A stretch of DNA of 25,993 nt from a virus. This document shows positions 16,301-23,325 of the stretch, in pieces (position 1 is the stretch's first letter; each line of letters begins with the position of its first letter). The notes beneath the pieces were generated by a model that worked only from the letters and a program-made list of their open reading frames with translations, did not search any database and was not told where the DNA came from. Made by a program: the position numbers and the translations under genes. Location: positions 1 to 25,993 of the IMG/VR virus record IMGVR_UViG_3300047386_000169, one strand, 5' to 3'.

Positions 16301-18045
16301 ATAGCGCACCTGGTAAAGTTATGGGATGGTTTAACTGGGCTATGAACCTTCCGTTTGCACTTAACGCCGGTGGTGACTCGATGAACAAAGCCCTAGCAGG
16401 TTACACACGTTTAAGACAACAACTACGAAGTCACGCTTATACAGATAAAAACTGGGTTAACAAACCGGTCGATGCGAAAGAAGCGTGGATTAAGAAATCA
16501 CTTGATCAGGCTATTAACAAAGATGGATCCCTTTACACTGAAAGCCGCATTCTTAAAGACTTCTCAAAACAAGCACGGGAAAACATCTTGAACGCACCCA
16601 ATAGCCGCGAACTGATGCAAGATGACTTGGGGTTTGCTAACGAATTCGCAAGCGTAACAAGACAGAATAGAGACAGACTAATTGAAGATCAAGACGTTCT
16701 TAGGGCGATTGAGGAAACAAAAGAATACGTAAGGGAAGTAACATTTACTAAAGTAGATCAGGGTGAGATTGTTGGCATGGTTAATAGGATGCGACAGAAA
16801 TTTGCTCCCCTTAACTTAATCCTTCCGTTTGTTAACACACCCGCACAGATTCTTTCTTTTGGATTAAAACGAACACCGATGGGGTTTGCTTACGATCAGA
16901 TTGCGCCGCGGATTACTGGCAAAGCTAAAATGAGACGCGCAGAATACGACGCAATGAACCCAATGCAGAAAGCAGAATACAGCGGGCGCATGGCGACAGC
17001 AACAGCAGGGTCAGCCGCACTCTTCTACTTTGCGTATCTTAACCGTGATCGGATAACCGGAAGTGGTCCTAGAAACCCAGATGAAGTCAAAGCTCTTAGA
17101 GCCACCGGATGGCAACCTAACTCGTTTGTTATGGGAGATGAAGATAATCCGACCTACGTTAGTTACCAACGTCTTGACCCATTTGCAACAATGATCGGAA
17201 TCGCAGCAGACGTAGCTGACTATATGTCGATGAATCCAGAAATGGAACCCGAAAGCTCAGAGGCGGTATCCGCTTTGATGTTCACGGTAGCTGAAAGTAT
17301 CACTGATAAATCGTTTCTTCGTGGATTTAACAACGCTTTGAACTTTGTGCAGCAACCTGAGATCTACGGGCCTAAGACGTTACGAGATATTGGAAGTGGA
17401 TTAGCGGTTCCTATGTTTGTTAACCAAGTAAAAGACATCGGAGAAAGTGAAGTCCTTATCAGAGAGTCACGCAGTTTAACAGATGCTATATTACGTAAAA
17501 TGCCGTTTACCGATGAAATGATCCCGCCTAAACGCACATTCCTTGGTGAAGCTATCTACAAACAAAACCCCCTAGGACTCCTCGGGGTAATGAACCCTGT
17601 GTATATCTCAAGCACAAGAAACGATATTGTAGACAAAACCATTCAAGAATTAGTCCACGGGTTTGGAATGCCTTCGCATAATTTTACTAATAACGACGAA
17701 ACTAACATGCGTGAATTCTATAACGTAGAAGGAAGACAAGCCTACGACCGTTACTTAGAGCTAACATCAACTACTGAGATTGAAGGACGAAACCTGAGAG
17801 GTGCTTTAAAAGGTCTTATAAAATCACGCGGGTTTAAGAACTTAACTCAAGCGATTGAACAGCAAGGAGGCGTAGGACAACTTGAAGAGCAAGATCCTAG
17901 AGTTAAAGTGATTAACAGAGTGTTGAGCGCGTATCGTGCAAAAGCAAAAAGAGAAATGATTGGAGAGTTTCCTGAGCTTCTTAAAACAATTCAAGACATC
18001 AACTTAAAGAAACAACAACTTAGAAACCCTATCCCAACCTTATAA
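13396..18045 (+). CDS. Internal virion protein D (ejected DNA-translocation protein), T7 gp16-like
   Basis: A very large (1549 aa) core protein expected to be ejected and to form the channel across the periplasm and inner membrane. The N-terminal region (residues about 91-117, GLAGGLAEGFTQFAAGLIPG) is Gly/Ala-rich and membrane-active in character. Residues about 535-795 are a long charged coiled coil. Later hydrophobic stretches include NLLSGPATVTLNVAMPLAV (about 866), PLNLILPFVNTPAQILSFGL (about 1138) and GSAALFYFAYL (about 1205), typical of gp16-like proteins of marine podoviruses. I see no SLT lytic transglycosylase motif at the N-terminus, unlike T7. It starts 2 bases after the gp15-like stop and ends 6 bases before the fibre gene. 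Confidence 0.85.
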   Translation: MSLFPRQTLTSSLPFAAPAFGSRKLNDPDYEHLDIADPSEEEDVGFFEDIGTGVLSGLEGFGRSMIGVADMVLGDALPEEWEKRTLERPKGLAGGLAEGFTQFAAGLIPGLGAVGAVSKLGRAATAIKFGEKTTKLAKGYTAGAIADFVAFDGHEERLSDLLADHTEFLKPVTEYLQSDQSDSEFEGRMKNVIEGSLVGGAITGLISGTKLLKAMKNFDGSPVAKANLENAKAAIEEEQIAAGNYTRQGLEQAKRVEELVKESDPEELVKEVPGNPVKEDPVKAAKKTFEEPISPEAPRDAAKSADLPESISGPAAIYANSRITSALMGADTAEELDDMFKSFVPELMAKEKRTTEKIAAEMLQRTRVMGMDTTPIETFIKSGGLDRPGSAQDFVRINIEQQLAFAGVKVVNEQLDLLSQSYVKLQADGATRLELDEMKLKIVQAENRHKRYTLKHATIGTGASDLMRSRQGKNIVDLQNRLDVDKLVDEANTLDDSQYLATEMSNTRLKATDEAASDILDDTDDILDPETVKPSKDKQEKIADKRQQEIERLEKQLEARRKRTARINDMDPDEIRNMTDEQKAKLDEDPEILALKEKISYHDEALRDEQSIISLREEEHYVDTLSNADYKKRVNERKAQLDRTKKFRDELKPGKANSAVKQLQALVKSKGQRKLKLADAQELLDETRRKLLNGDEASKTKPLPDDIKTDPELKVILDKIKSNRDMLKEENDIQDLIKDFQALSKLTDRQFVNMQALQKNRNSLLKQTKKTRLQELRKQRKEYIEKRKEAMAVTGRGFTTKKNFDKWLKSRFGNMEKGFDTYIKRRLFAIENETGVDQLQIAKKISEMSLYDKFTNFGVRLFQSNLLSGPATVTLNVAMPLAVRFLKRAERIVGSGIGSLRGDAAQQQVFKESLKFHTDMEDVARAWAVGTKGASTRTDAFTGGKNPFNEGNDVLIDAADPRVLGMEQDSAPGKVMGWFNWAMNLPFALNAGGDSMNKALAGYTRLRQQLRSHAYTDKNWVNKPVDAKEAWIKKSLDQAINKDGSLYTESRILKDFSKQARENILNAPNSRELMQDDLGFANEFASVTRQNRDRLIEDQDVLRAIEETKEYVREVTFTKVDQGEIVGMVNRMRQKFAPLNLILPFVNTPAQILSFGLKRTPMGFAYDQIAPRITGKAKMRRAEYDAMNPMQKAEYSGRMATATAGSAALFYFAYLNRDRITGSGPRNPDEVKALRATGWQPNSFVMGDEDNPTYVSYQRLDPFATMIGIAADVADYMSMNPEMEPESSEAVSALMFTVAESITDKSFLRGFNNALNFVQQPEIYGPKTLRDIGSGLAVPMFVNQVKDIGESEVLIRESRSLTDAILRKMPFTDEMIPPKRTFLGEAIYKQNPLGLLGVMNPVYISSTRNDIVDKTIQELVHGFGMPSHNFTNNDETNMREFYNVEGRQAYDRYLELTSTTEIEGRNLRGALKGLIKSRGFKNLTQAIEQQGGVGQLEEQDPRVKVINRVLSAYRAKAKREMIGEFPELLKTIQDINLKKQQLRNPIPTL

Positions 18046-18051
18046 AACACC

Positions 18052-19101
18052 ATGCCTGACACAAGTGGACTATCATTCTACGAAACCGACGACCCAACAA
18101 GTAAATCAATTACCTATGGTTTTGACGTATTAAGCGCCGATGACATTACTGTTATTGCGATTGCTTCAAACGGAGCCAGAACTGTTTTAACAGTAGAAAG
18201 CGGGGACGGATACGGATACACGGTCAACCTCACTACCCAGACTGTTACTTATACAGGAGCATCGTGGGACAGTCACCCGTTGATCTATCCTTCTAGCTCA
18301 GTGCGTGTCTATCGGACCACCTCAGTTATACCTGCGATTGACTTTAAGTCAGGCGCTGTGTTAAGTGAAAGTGATCTCGATACTGCCTATAAGCAAGGTC
18401 TCTTTGCCGCACAGGAGATGACCGAGGACGCAGCCGACACGAACGCTGGTCTTCAAAGTGTAACATCAGGTGTTATTGCAGCCGGTGCTGTAACCGCTCC
18501 TAAAATTGCAACAAACTCAATCTCAGAAGACCGCATAATTAACAGCGCAGTCACTAACGCAAAGATTGCAGACAATGCTGTTAACGCCGCTAAGATCCAG
18601 AACGGCACAGTAGGATCAGTTGAGCTAGCGACTGGTTGTGTTATAGAAAGCAAAATCGGCAACCTAGCTGTAACGGAGACTAAAATAGGCGATCAAGCGG
18701 TAACACAAAACAAGGTGACTAAAGCCACCAAAGCTAACATGGAAGCCCAAAGCGGTAGCTATGGTGTAGTCACACCTGACGTTCTTAAACACAGTCCGTT
18801 TTCTCCAAAGTGTTATGGAACAGTAGCTTATAGCTCAGGGTCCGCAACCTTAGCTGCCGGTTCGTATAATGTTGCGTCAGCGTCACAATCCGGGGATCAA
18901 AGAACAATTACGTTCACAGACGGTATGTTCGATACTAATTATGTAGTGCTTGCTAACATGGTGACTAGTGGATCTATGGGTGACAATCACTCTGTAACAG
19001 TTATGTCTAAAACAACCGCCGGGTTTACGATAGAATCGCAAGCTAACGTAGCATCGACTACTAGTATTAACTTCATCGTCTTCGGAAGCACCTTTGCATA
19101 A
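18052..19101 (+). CDS. Tail fibre protein with T7 gp17-type N-terminal anchor
   Basis: Residues 1 to about 130 match the T7 fibre anchor domain that docks to the tail (TYGFDVLSADDITVIAIASN; SVRVYRTTSVIPAIDFKSGA; LSESDLDTAYKQGLFAAQEM). Residues about 140-230 are short imperfect repeats of the type N-x-KIADNAV / IGNLAVTETKIGDQAV, usual in fibre shafts. The last about 100 residues are a Ser/Thr-rich beta domain ending INFIVFGSTFA, which looks like a head or trimerising tip. At 349 aa it is short compared with T7 gp17 (553), so it may be an anchor/shaft that works with a second receptor-binding protein, perhaps the product ending at 671. Confidence 0.88.
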   Translation: MPDTSGLSFYETDDPTSKSITYGFDVLSADDITVIAIASNGARTVLTVESGDGYGYTVNLTTQTVTYTGASWDSHPLIYPSSSVRVYRTTSVIPAIDFKSGAVLSESDLDTAYKQGLFAAQEMTEDAADTNAGLQSVTSGVIAAGAVTAPKIATNSISEDRIINSAVTNAKIADNAVNAAKIQNGTVGSVELATGCVIESKIGNLAVTETKIGDQAVTQNKVTKATKANMEAQSGSYGVVTPDVLKHSPFSPKCYGTVAYSSGSATLAAGSYNVASASQSGDQRTITFTDGMFDTNYVVLANMVTSGSMGDNHSVTVMSKTTAGFTIESQANVASTTSINFIVFGSTFA

Positions 19102-19109
19102 CACAAGAC

Positions 19110-19271
19110 ATGAACTCCTCAGTCAATACACCCTTAGTAGGTATCACCGGATTGATTGCAAACATAACACTCGAACAAGTTAACACCACTGTGGCTATTG
19201 CGGTAGGACTCTCGACGTTGATCTATATGTTAATAAAGATCAGACACCTCTTAAAGAATAAACAGAAATGA
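19110..19271 (+). CDS. Small membrane protein, probable holin (53 aa)
   Basis: A short frame from ATG 19110 to TGA 19269-19271, overlapping the next ATG (ATGA). It has a hydrophobic segment NTTVAIAVGLSTLIYMLIKI (about residues 25-44), a polar N-terminus and a basic tail (RHLLKNKQK). T7 places its holin gene 17.5 between fibre gene 17 and small-terminase gene 18, exactly this position, and T7 gp17.5 is also a small single-span protein. The function is inferred from topology and position. Confidence 0.72.
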   Translation: MNSSVNTPLVGITGLIANITLEQVNTTVAIAVGLSTLIYMLIKIRHLLKNKQK

Positions 19272-19498
19272 GCGACGAAAAACGAAGCATAAAGATGGAG
19301 GGATTACAAGACCTTCTCATTGATACATTCATCGACCAAATCAAGAATGGCGAACCTGCTCCTGCCTTGTTAAACGCTGCACGTCAGTTACTTAAGGACA
19401 ATAACATCACAGCCAGTATCACTAAGGACTCACCCTTGGAAGCACTTGTAAATTTACTTCCCTTCGAAGATCCGACTGATAAGGTTGTTAATGAATGA
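19268..19498 (+). CDS. Terminase small subunit, T7 gp18-like
   Basis: This protein recognises and positions phage DNA for packaging. The product is 76 aa, near T7 gp18 (89). MEGLQDLLIDTFIDQIKNGE, followed by PAPALLNAARQLLKDNNI, is the typical N-terminal helical part of T7/cyanopodovirus small terminases. Coupled on both sides: its ATG overlaps the holin stop and its stop overlaps the large-terminase ATG (ATGA). Confidence 0.88.
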   Translation: MSDEKRSIKMEGLQDLLIDTFIDQIKNGEPAPALLNAARQLLKDNNITASITKDSPLEALVNLLPFEDPTDKVVNE

Positions 19499-21168
19499 GT
19501 GATCTTCCACCACAGCTTAAGGACTTCCGTAACTTCCTTTGGATGACATGGAACCACCTTACGCTACCCGCACCCACCCCTATCCAATACGAGATAGCCG
19601 AGTGGATGCAAAACGGTCCACGACGAGGTGTTATCCAAGGGTTCCGAGGTGTCGGTAAGTCATGGATCTGTTCTGCCTTTGTAGTCCACCAGCTACTCCT
19701 AGACCCACAAAAGAACATCCTTGTTGTCTCGGCATCCAAGAACCGCGCTGATGACTTCTCCACGTTCACCCTTAGGTTGATCCACGAGATGCCCGTGTTG
19801 GCTCACCTGATGCCTGGGGACAAACAACGCTTCTCTAAGATCTCCTTTGATGTCGGACCAGCCCAAGCATCACACGCTCCCTCGGTCAAGTCCCTTGGTA
19901 TAACATCTCAGCTTACCGGTAGCCGTGCGGACATCATTGTTGCTGATGACGTAGAAGTCCCTAACAACTCAGCCACCCAGTCGATGCGTGACAAGCTCTC
20001 AGAGCAAGTCAAGGAGTTCGAAGCTATCCTTAAGCCCGAGGACAACAGCCGCATCCTTTTCCTTGGGACACCCCAGTGTGAGGACAGTATCTATAACAAG
20101 ATGCTTGAGCGTGACTACGAGATGCGCGTGTGGCCCGCAAAGAAGGTAACAAAAGATAAGTCCGAAAAGATCTACAAGGGAAGCATAGCTGACTCCTGTA
20201 TCGATGACGATAACGTAGGGGAACCTACCGAACCCAGCCGCTTTGGTGACATCGACCTAGCAGAGCGTGAAGCATCCTATGGTAAGTCAGGGTTCGCCAT
20301 GCAGTTCATGCTGGACCCTAAGCTGTCTGACTTGGACCGCTATCCCCTAAAAATCAATGACCTGATTGTTATGGACCTTGATAACGAGACGGCACCCGAA
20401 AAGCTTGTGTGGGCGCAAGTCCCGGAGAACGCTTGGGACAGCACTGTGCCTAACGTCGGTTTCACCGGGGACCGCTTCTTCCGTCCTATGAAGCTTGTAG
20501 GTGAACACGTGCCTTATACCGGAAGTGTCCTTGCTGTTGACCCATCAGGCCGTGGTAAAGACGAGACCTCTTGGGCTGTCGTCAAGATGCTTAATGGTTA
20601 CCTGTATGTTACCGATGCCGGTGGTATGCAAGGAGGATACGACGAAAAGGTTCTTAAGGTCTTAACAATGAAGGCCAAGATGAACAAGGTTAATGTTATT
20701 GTGGTGGAAAGTAACTTTGGTGACGGCATGTTTGTGGAGATCATTAAGCCCTATCTCACTAAGATCTACCCTTGCACCATCGAGGAGATCCGACATAACG
20801 TCCAAAAGGAAAGGCGAATAGTAGATACCCTGGAACCAGTCCTTAACCAACACAGGCTTGTTATCGACCCTAAGGTCATCAAGAACGACTACGAATCAGC
20901 CCAAAAGTATCCTATCGAGACACAGCTAAAATATCAGCTAATGTTCCAACTCTCTCGCCTTACACGAGAAAAAGGGGCGTTAACACATGATGATAGACTT
21001 GATGCCCTTTCTATGGGAGTCTCCTACTGGACACAACAGATGGCCCAAGATGCTGACACTAAGATAGGAGAACGCAAGGAAGAAGCCATCCTACAACAAC
21101 TCAGGGACTTCAAGGACACCTATTACAAGTCCCACAATAACAAAAGCACATATACATCATGGATATAA
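19495..21168 (+). CDS. Terminase large subunit (packaging ATPase and nuclease), T7 gp19-like
   Basis: The DNA-packaging motor and concatemer-cutting nuclease. The 557-aa length is close to T7 gp19 (586). The Walker A motif is GFRGVGKS at residues 49-56; Walker B is IIVADDVE at 147-154 (T7 has a near-identical ADD(V)E). The nuclease half carries VLAVDPSGRGKDETSW with Asp349, then VVVESNFGDGMF and HDDRLDALSMG with Asp499, Asp500 and Asp503, the expected metal-binding carboxylates. The 3' end overlaps the amidase gene by 10 bases. Confidence 0.96.
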   Translation: MSDLPPQLKDFRNFLWMTWNHLTLPAPTPIQYEIAEWMQNGPRRGVIQGFRGVGKSWICSAFVVHQLLLDPQKNILVVSASKNRADDFSTFTLRLIHEMPVLAHLMPGDKQRFSKISFDVGPAQASHAPSVKSLGITSQLTGSRADIIVADDVEVPNNSATQSMRDKLSEQVKEFEAILKPEDNSRILFLGTPQCEDSIYNKMLERDYEMRVWPAKKVTKDKSEKIYKGSIADSCIDDDNVGEPTEPSRFGDIDLAEREASYGKSGFAMQFMLDPKLSDLDRYPLKINDLIVMDLDNETAPEKLVWAQVPENAWDSTVPNVGFTGDRFFRPMKLVGEHVPYTGSVLAVDPSGRGKDETSWAVVKMLNGYLYVTDAGGMQGGYDEKVLKVLTMKAKMNKVNVIVVESNFGDGMFVEIIKPYLTKIYPCTIEEIRHNVQKERRIVDTLEPVLNQHRLVIDPKVIKNDYESAQKYPIETQLKYQLMFQLSRLTREKGALTHDDRLDALSMGVSYWTQQMAQDADTKIGERKEEAILQQLRDFKDTYYKSHNNKSTYTSWI

Positions 21169-21848
21169 AGACTGTTAACGACATTATAAAGATGCTTGAG
21201 GAATACCGCGATAGTGGCCTTAGGATGGATTCTGAAAGGGTTTTGGATGGACCGGTAGGTGAGCCTAGGAAACAACGCCTCGTGCTCGCTGTGGGGCATT
21301 CTAGGGCCAACGACAAGGGAGCCGTGAGTTGGGATGGCACTTACACCGAGTGGGCCTACAATCGAACCCTTGCTCACTTTATCAATCTTTACCTAGATGA
21401 GTCTATTGATGTTACCATTATCGACAAATACAAAGGGGACTCCTACACCGAAGCTATGGCTAACCTTAAGCTTGGCGTTGATCCCCTTGGGGCTGACCTT
21501 GTGGTCGAACTCCACTTCAACGCCTACAAGTCCCAAGAGGCCAACGGATACGAAGCTCTTTACTGGCACACCTCCAAACACGGCAAACAAGCCGCCGACG
21601 CCTTTATCGACTCAATGTCCTCCGCTTTCCCCAACAACCTCAACCGTGGACCCAAAGCCATCAAGGACAACTCCGAAAGAGGCGCACGGTTCCTTAGGAT
21701 GCTTAAAGCACCTTGCGTTATCCTTGAACCATTCTTCGGAACCAACAAAAAAGAATGGACCATGTTCCAAGAATCATACGGAAAACAACAACTAGGAAAA
21801 GCAATAGCCACGTCTATTAACAAGTGTTTTTTAGATTGGGCTAAGTAG
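21159..21848 (+). CDS. N-acetylmuramoyl-L-alanine amidase (endolysin), Amidase_3 type
   Basis: It cleaves the amide bond between muramic acid and the stem peptide, releasing progeny. The zinc-site residues of the Amidase_3 family are visible: His47 (LAVGHSRAND), Glu64 (YTEWAYN) and His119 (VVELHFNA); the catalytic Glu is Glu190 (VILEPFFGT). Residues 1-40 form a polar N-terminal extension with no signal peptide, so export would depend on a holin. Total 229 aa. T7 uses an unrelated amidase (gp3.5) located in the middle genes; here the lysin is the last late gene, directly after the terminase. Confidence 0.88.
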   Translation: MDIKTVNDIIKMLEEYRDSGLRMDSERVLDGPVGEPRKQRLVLAVGHSRANDKGAVSWDGTYTEWAYNRTLAHFINLYLDESIDVTIIDKYKGDSYTEAMANLKLGVDPLGADLVVELHFNAYKSQEANGYEALYWHTSKHGKQAADAFIDSMSSAFPNNLNRGPKAIKDNSERGARFLRMLKAPCVILEPFFGTNKKEWTMFQESYGKQQLGKAIATSINKCFLDWAK

Positions 21849-21903
21849 TTGAATAACAATCCTTTACAAATAAGACCCATAATAGGGTAAGGGGAAAAAT
21901 AAG

Positions 21904-22019
21904 TCTATCTTAGGATTATCCCGAAGGTGGATGGTCTAAGGATTATTTCCTTCCAATAACATCCCTCCTCATTCTCTATCTTAGAATTACCCCGAAGGTG
22001 AGCTTATCTAAGGATTATT
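21904..22019 (+). repeat. Two direct repeats of about 44-45 bp in the late/early junction
   Basis: Copy 1 is 21904-21947 and copy 2 is 21975-22019. Both run TCTATCTTAG(G/A)ATTA(T/C)CCCGAAGGTG, then 8-9 variable bases, then TCTAAGGATTATT. Each unit thus starts with a CTTAG and ends with a CTAAG (reverse complements of each other) and contains ATTA/ATTATT. Position after the last late gene is where a T7-like genome carries terminal-repeat or packaging signals. No open frame covers the stretch. Function unknown. Confidence 0.75.
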
Positions 22020-22050
22020 AATATCATCCTCATCATCCTCCACCTAAGGA

Positions 22051-22108
22051 GATCTTATAATATCTTAGAATAAGGGAGGCTTAAGGGAGTCTTAGAATAG
22101 CTCTAAGA
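22051..22108 (+). promoter_or_regulatory. CTTAG-rich segment with -10-like TATAAT and a perfect 7-bp hairpin
   Basis: TATAAT occurs at 22056-22061 but no TTGACA-like box is found 16-18 bases upstream, so a promoter here is only possible. The hairpin TCTTAGA (22090-22096) / TCTAAGA (22102-22108) has a 5-base loop and uses the same CTTAG/CTAAG words as the repeats upstream. No T run follows, so it is not an intrinsic terminator; an operator or RNA processing site is an alternative. Confidence 0.3.
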
Positions 22109-22153
22109 GAGGAGGAGAAGGATACCTATATAGAACCAACCTATCAGTGTTTA

Positions 22154-22435
22154 ATGCAACATAACTCCAACATCCAGCACCAAGAGATACCTGAGGTCTC
22201 CCTAGACAACCTAGAGCATGCCTTAGCTTGCTTAAAGGAACACTTCGATGATGTTGTTGTTGCTGTTCATCACAAGGACACCAGGAACATCAAGGTTATC
22301 TCATCTAATCCTTATGCTGGCCTCGGGATGATGCCGACTATCCAAACGAAGCTTAGGGGTGCCATAGAACACGCCGAGATGACACAGTTGATCCATGAGG
22401 AATCCTATGAGATCGAGGAGGATGATAGGCTGTAG
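22154..22435 (+). CDS. Hypothetical acidic protein (93 aa)
   Basis: A free-standing gene in the junction, 305 bases after the amidase and 470 bases before the next gene. The product (begins MQHNSNIQHQEIPEVSLDNL) is soluble, with HALACLKEHFDDVVVAVHHK, then SNPYAGLGMMPTIQTKLRGAI and an acidic tail (SYEIEEDDRL). I do not recognise it. Codon use (AAG, CTT, GTT) is like the terminase block. There is no Shine-Dalgarno directly before the ATG; a purine-rich run (AGAGGAGGAGAAGG) lies about 30 bases too far upstream. It could be the first injected early gene or the last late gene. Confidence 0.6.
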   Translation: MQHNSNIQHQEIPEVSLDNLEHALACLKEHFDDVVVAVHHKDTRNIKVISSNPYAGLGMMPTIQTKLRGAIEHAEMTQLIHEESYEIEEDDRL

Positions 22436-22641
22436 GTTTTTGTTATAAAAATGTGAAGGGGTATAGTTAGCGCGGCGACGGCGAAAATCCCCCCAAGTCC
22501 CCTCGAAAACGTCACAATAAGCGGTAATCGCACACAAAACAAGAGAGGGGGGTGTCTAAAGCTAGATGGTGAAGCGATAACGGAGAACATATGGAATGTT
22601 TTTGATCTTGCTTCGGTGATGTTATTCTACTAGGCGAAGCC

Positions 22642-22660
22642 ACAATCGAAATTGTATAAT
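22642..22660 (+). promoter_or_regulatory. Candidate -10 box with adjoining small inverted repeat
   Basis: TATAAT at 22655-22660 is directly joined by ACAAT-CGAA-ATTGT (22642-22655), a layout in which a repressor could cover the promoter. No good -35 hexamer is seen at the expected distance, and the next gene is about 245 bases away, so this is weak. Confidence 0.25.
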
Positions 22661-22741
22661 CCACAGCCTGGTTTTCATTAGTGCTTGTTTTTCGTTGTCC
22701 ACCCCTTTTGAAATGTAGCTGTATGCACAATGTAAACACAA

Positions 22742-22796
22742 CCTAAAGCAACCCAAGTAACACCTAAAGCAACCCAAGTAACACCTAAAGCAACCC
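22742..22796 (+). repeat. Three tandem copies of a 21-bp unit with core CCTAAAGCAACCC
   Basis: The 13-base core is identical at 22742-22754, 22763-22775 and 22784-22796, with linker AAGTAACA between copies, giving an exact 21-base period (two DNA turns). Each core begins CCTAAAG, which from memory is the heptamer repeated next to the T7 terminal repeats. The exact period suggests protein binding on one DNA face. Three units without spacers exclude a CRISPR array. Confidence 0.88.
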
Positions 22797-22830
22797 GGTG
22801 CTTGCACTTTTAAACTAGATTGCAAGCACC
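22797..22830 (+). repeat. Perfect 10-bp inverted repeat next to the tandem repeats
   Basis: GGTGCTTGCA (22797-22806) and TGCAAGCACC (22821-22830) are exact reverse complements with a 14-base AT-rich centre (CTTTTAAACTAGAT). It begins at the very base after the third tandem core. There is no T run within 20 bases downstream, so terminator function is unlikely. Operator, integrase core-type site or replication/packaging signal are open possibilities. Confidence 0.8.
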
Positions 22831-22856
22831 CTCATAAAAGACACACGAAACTTTTT

Positions 22857-22886
22857 TTGTTTTTTATTTGTAAGATCACTTAGATT
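22857..22886 (+). promoter_or_regulatory. Weak candidate host-type promoter before the early genes
   Basis: TTGTTT (22857-22862), 18 bases, then TAGATT (22881-22886), 20 bases before the ATG at 22906, within a T-rich tract. Both boxes are imperfect. It is the best sigma70-like pair close to the first early gene of this cluster. Confidence 0.25.
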
Positions 22887-22905
22887 AGTCCATTACTGTA
22901 ATTGT

Positions 22906-23268
22906 ATGAAGAAAACAACCTACCAAGCACACCAGACAGAAATCATCGCCTTCGGTCAGATCATTCAGTATATCATGGATCACGACAAGGCGATCACCTT
23001 AGAGAAGCTTAAAGACACTATCTTTTCTCTGCCTGATTATGAGATCATCATGGAATGCCTTCAATGGGAAGATGTGGAATGGATGATTAATACCATGTTT
23101 CACCGGCTTTCACCTTTAAGAGAGACCAAGGAATGGAAGAAGCTTTTCAAAGAGCTGAACAACATTCAAAACAACGGGGAGCACGATCATCACGACATCG
23201 TAAGCATTACCGGTTTTTTTGGTTCCCTTGAAGAGCTAGAGGCACACGTTAAAAAGAACCGGTGTTAA
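22906..23268 (+). CDS. Hypothetical early protein (120 aa)
   Basis: First gene of the accessory cluster. The product begins MKKTTYQAHQTEIIAFGQII and is helical and acidic with several Trp residues (CLQWEDVEWMINTMFHRLSP). It has a His/Asn-rich stretch (NIQNNGEHDHHD) and ends SLEELEAHVKKNRC. No signal, span or nucleic-acid motif is seen. Three genes in this cluster start MKKT. Position suggests a host-takeover or defence-evasion factor; that is inference. Its stop codon lies inside the first conserved leader element. Confidence 0.6.
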   Translation: MKKTTYQAHQTEIIAFGQIIQYIMDHDKAITLEKLKDTIFSLPDYEIIMECLQWEDVEWMINTMFHRLSPLRETKEWKKLFKELNNIQNNGEHDHHDIVSITGFFGSLEELEAHVKKNRC

Positions 23269-23325
23269 TTCCTAGGATTCCTCGCTTGACGCGGGGGGTC
23301 CAATGGAGTTAATACCACCACTCTT
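23264..23325 (+). ncRNA. Structured leader 1 (two hairpins) before the 136-aa gene
   Basis: Conserved GTTAATTCCTA (23264-23274), then an 11-bp RNA stem GGATTCCTCGC (23275-23285) / GCGGGGGGTCC (23291-23301) with loop TTGAC, then ATGGAGTTAA, in which GGAGT (23305-23309) can pair with ACTCT (23320-23324) just before the ATG at 23326. The same arrangement precedes the gene at 23992. No T run follows, so it is not a normal terminator. I infer a cis-acting translation, processing or attenuation element. No known riboswitch was recognised. Confidence 0.6.

Larger units (their letters stand above)
22436..22905. other. Long non-coding junction between late and early genes
   Basis: 470 bases with no convincing gene on either strand. 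From left to right: a GC-rich stretch (GCGCGGCGACGGCG, about 22470) followed by C runs; short inverted repeats GCTTCG (22610-22615) / CGAAGC (22635-22640) and ACAAT (22642-22646) / ATTGT (22651-22655), the latter touching a perfect TATAAT at 22655-22660; the 21-bp tandem repeats; the 10-bp inverted repeat; and a T-rich run (22852-22869). By analogy with T7 this is a candidate for the terminal repeat, early promoters and/or attP. I found no tRNA 3' end. Confidence 0.6.

Noticed and set aside
22742-22796. CRISPR array
   Set aside because: Repeats are 13-base cores with constant 8-base linkers, only three copies, no unique spacers and no cas genes.
22797-22869. Inverted repeat plus downstream T run as an intrinsic terminator
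   Set aside because: The T run starts over 20 bases after the 3' arm and the loop is long and AT-rich, so it does not fit a terminator.
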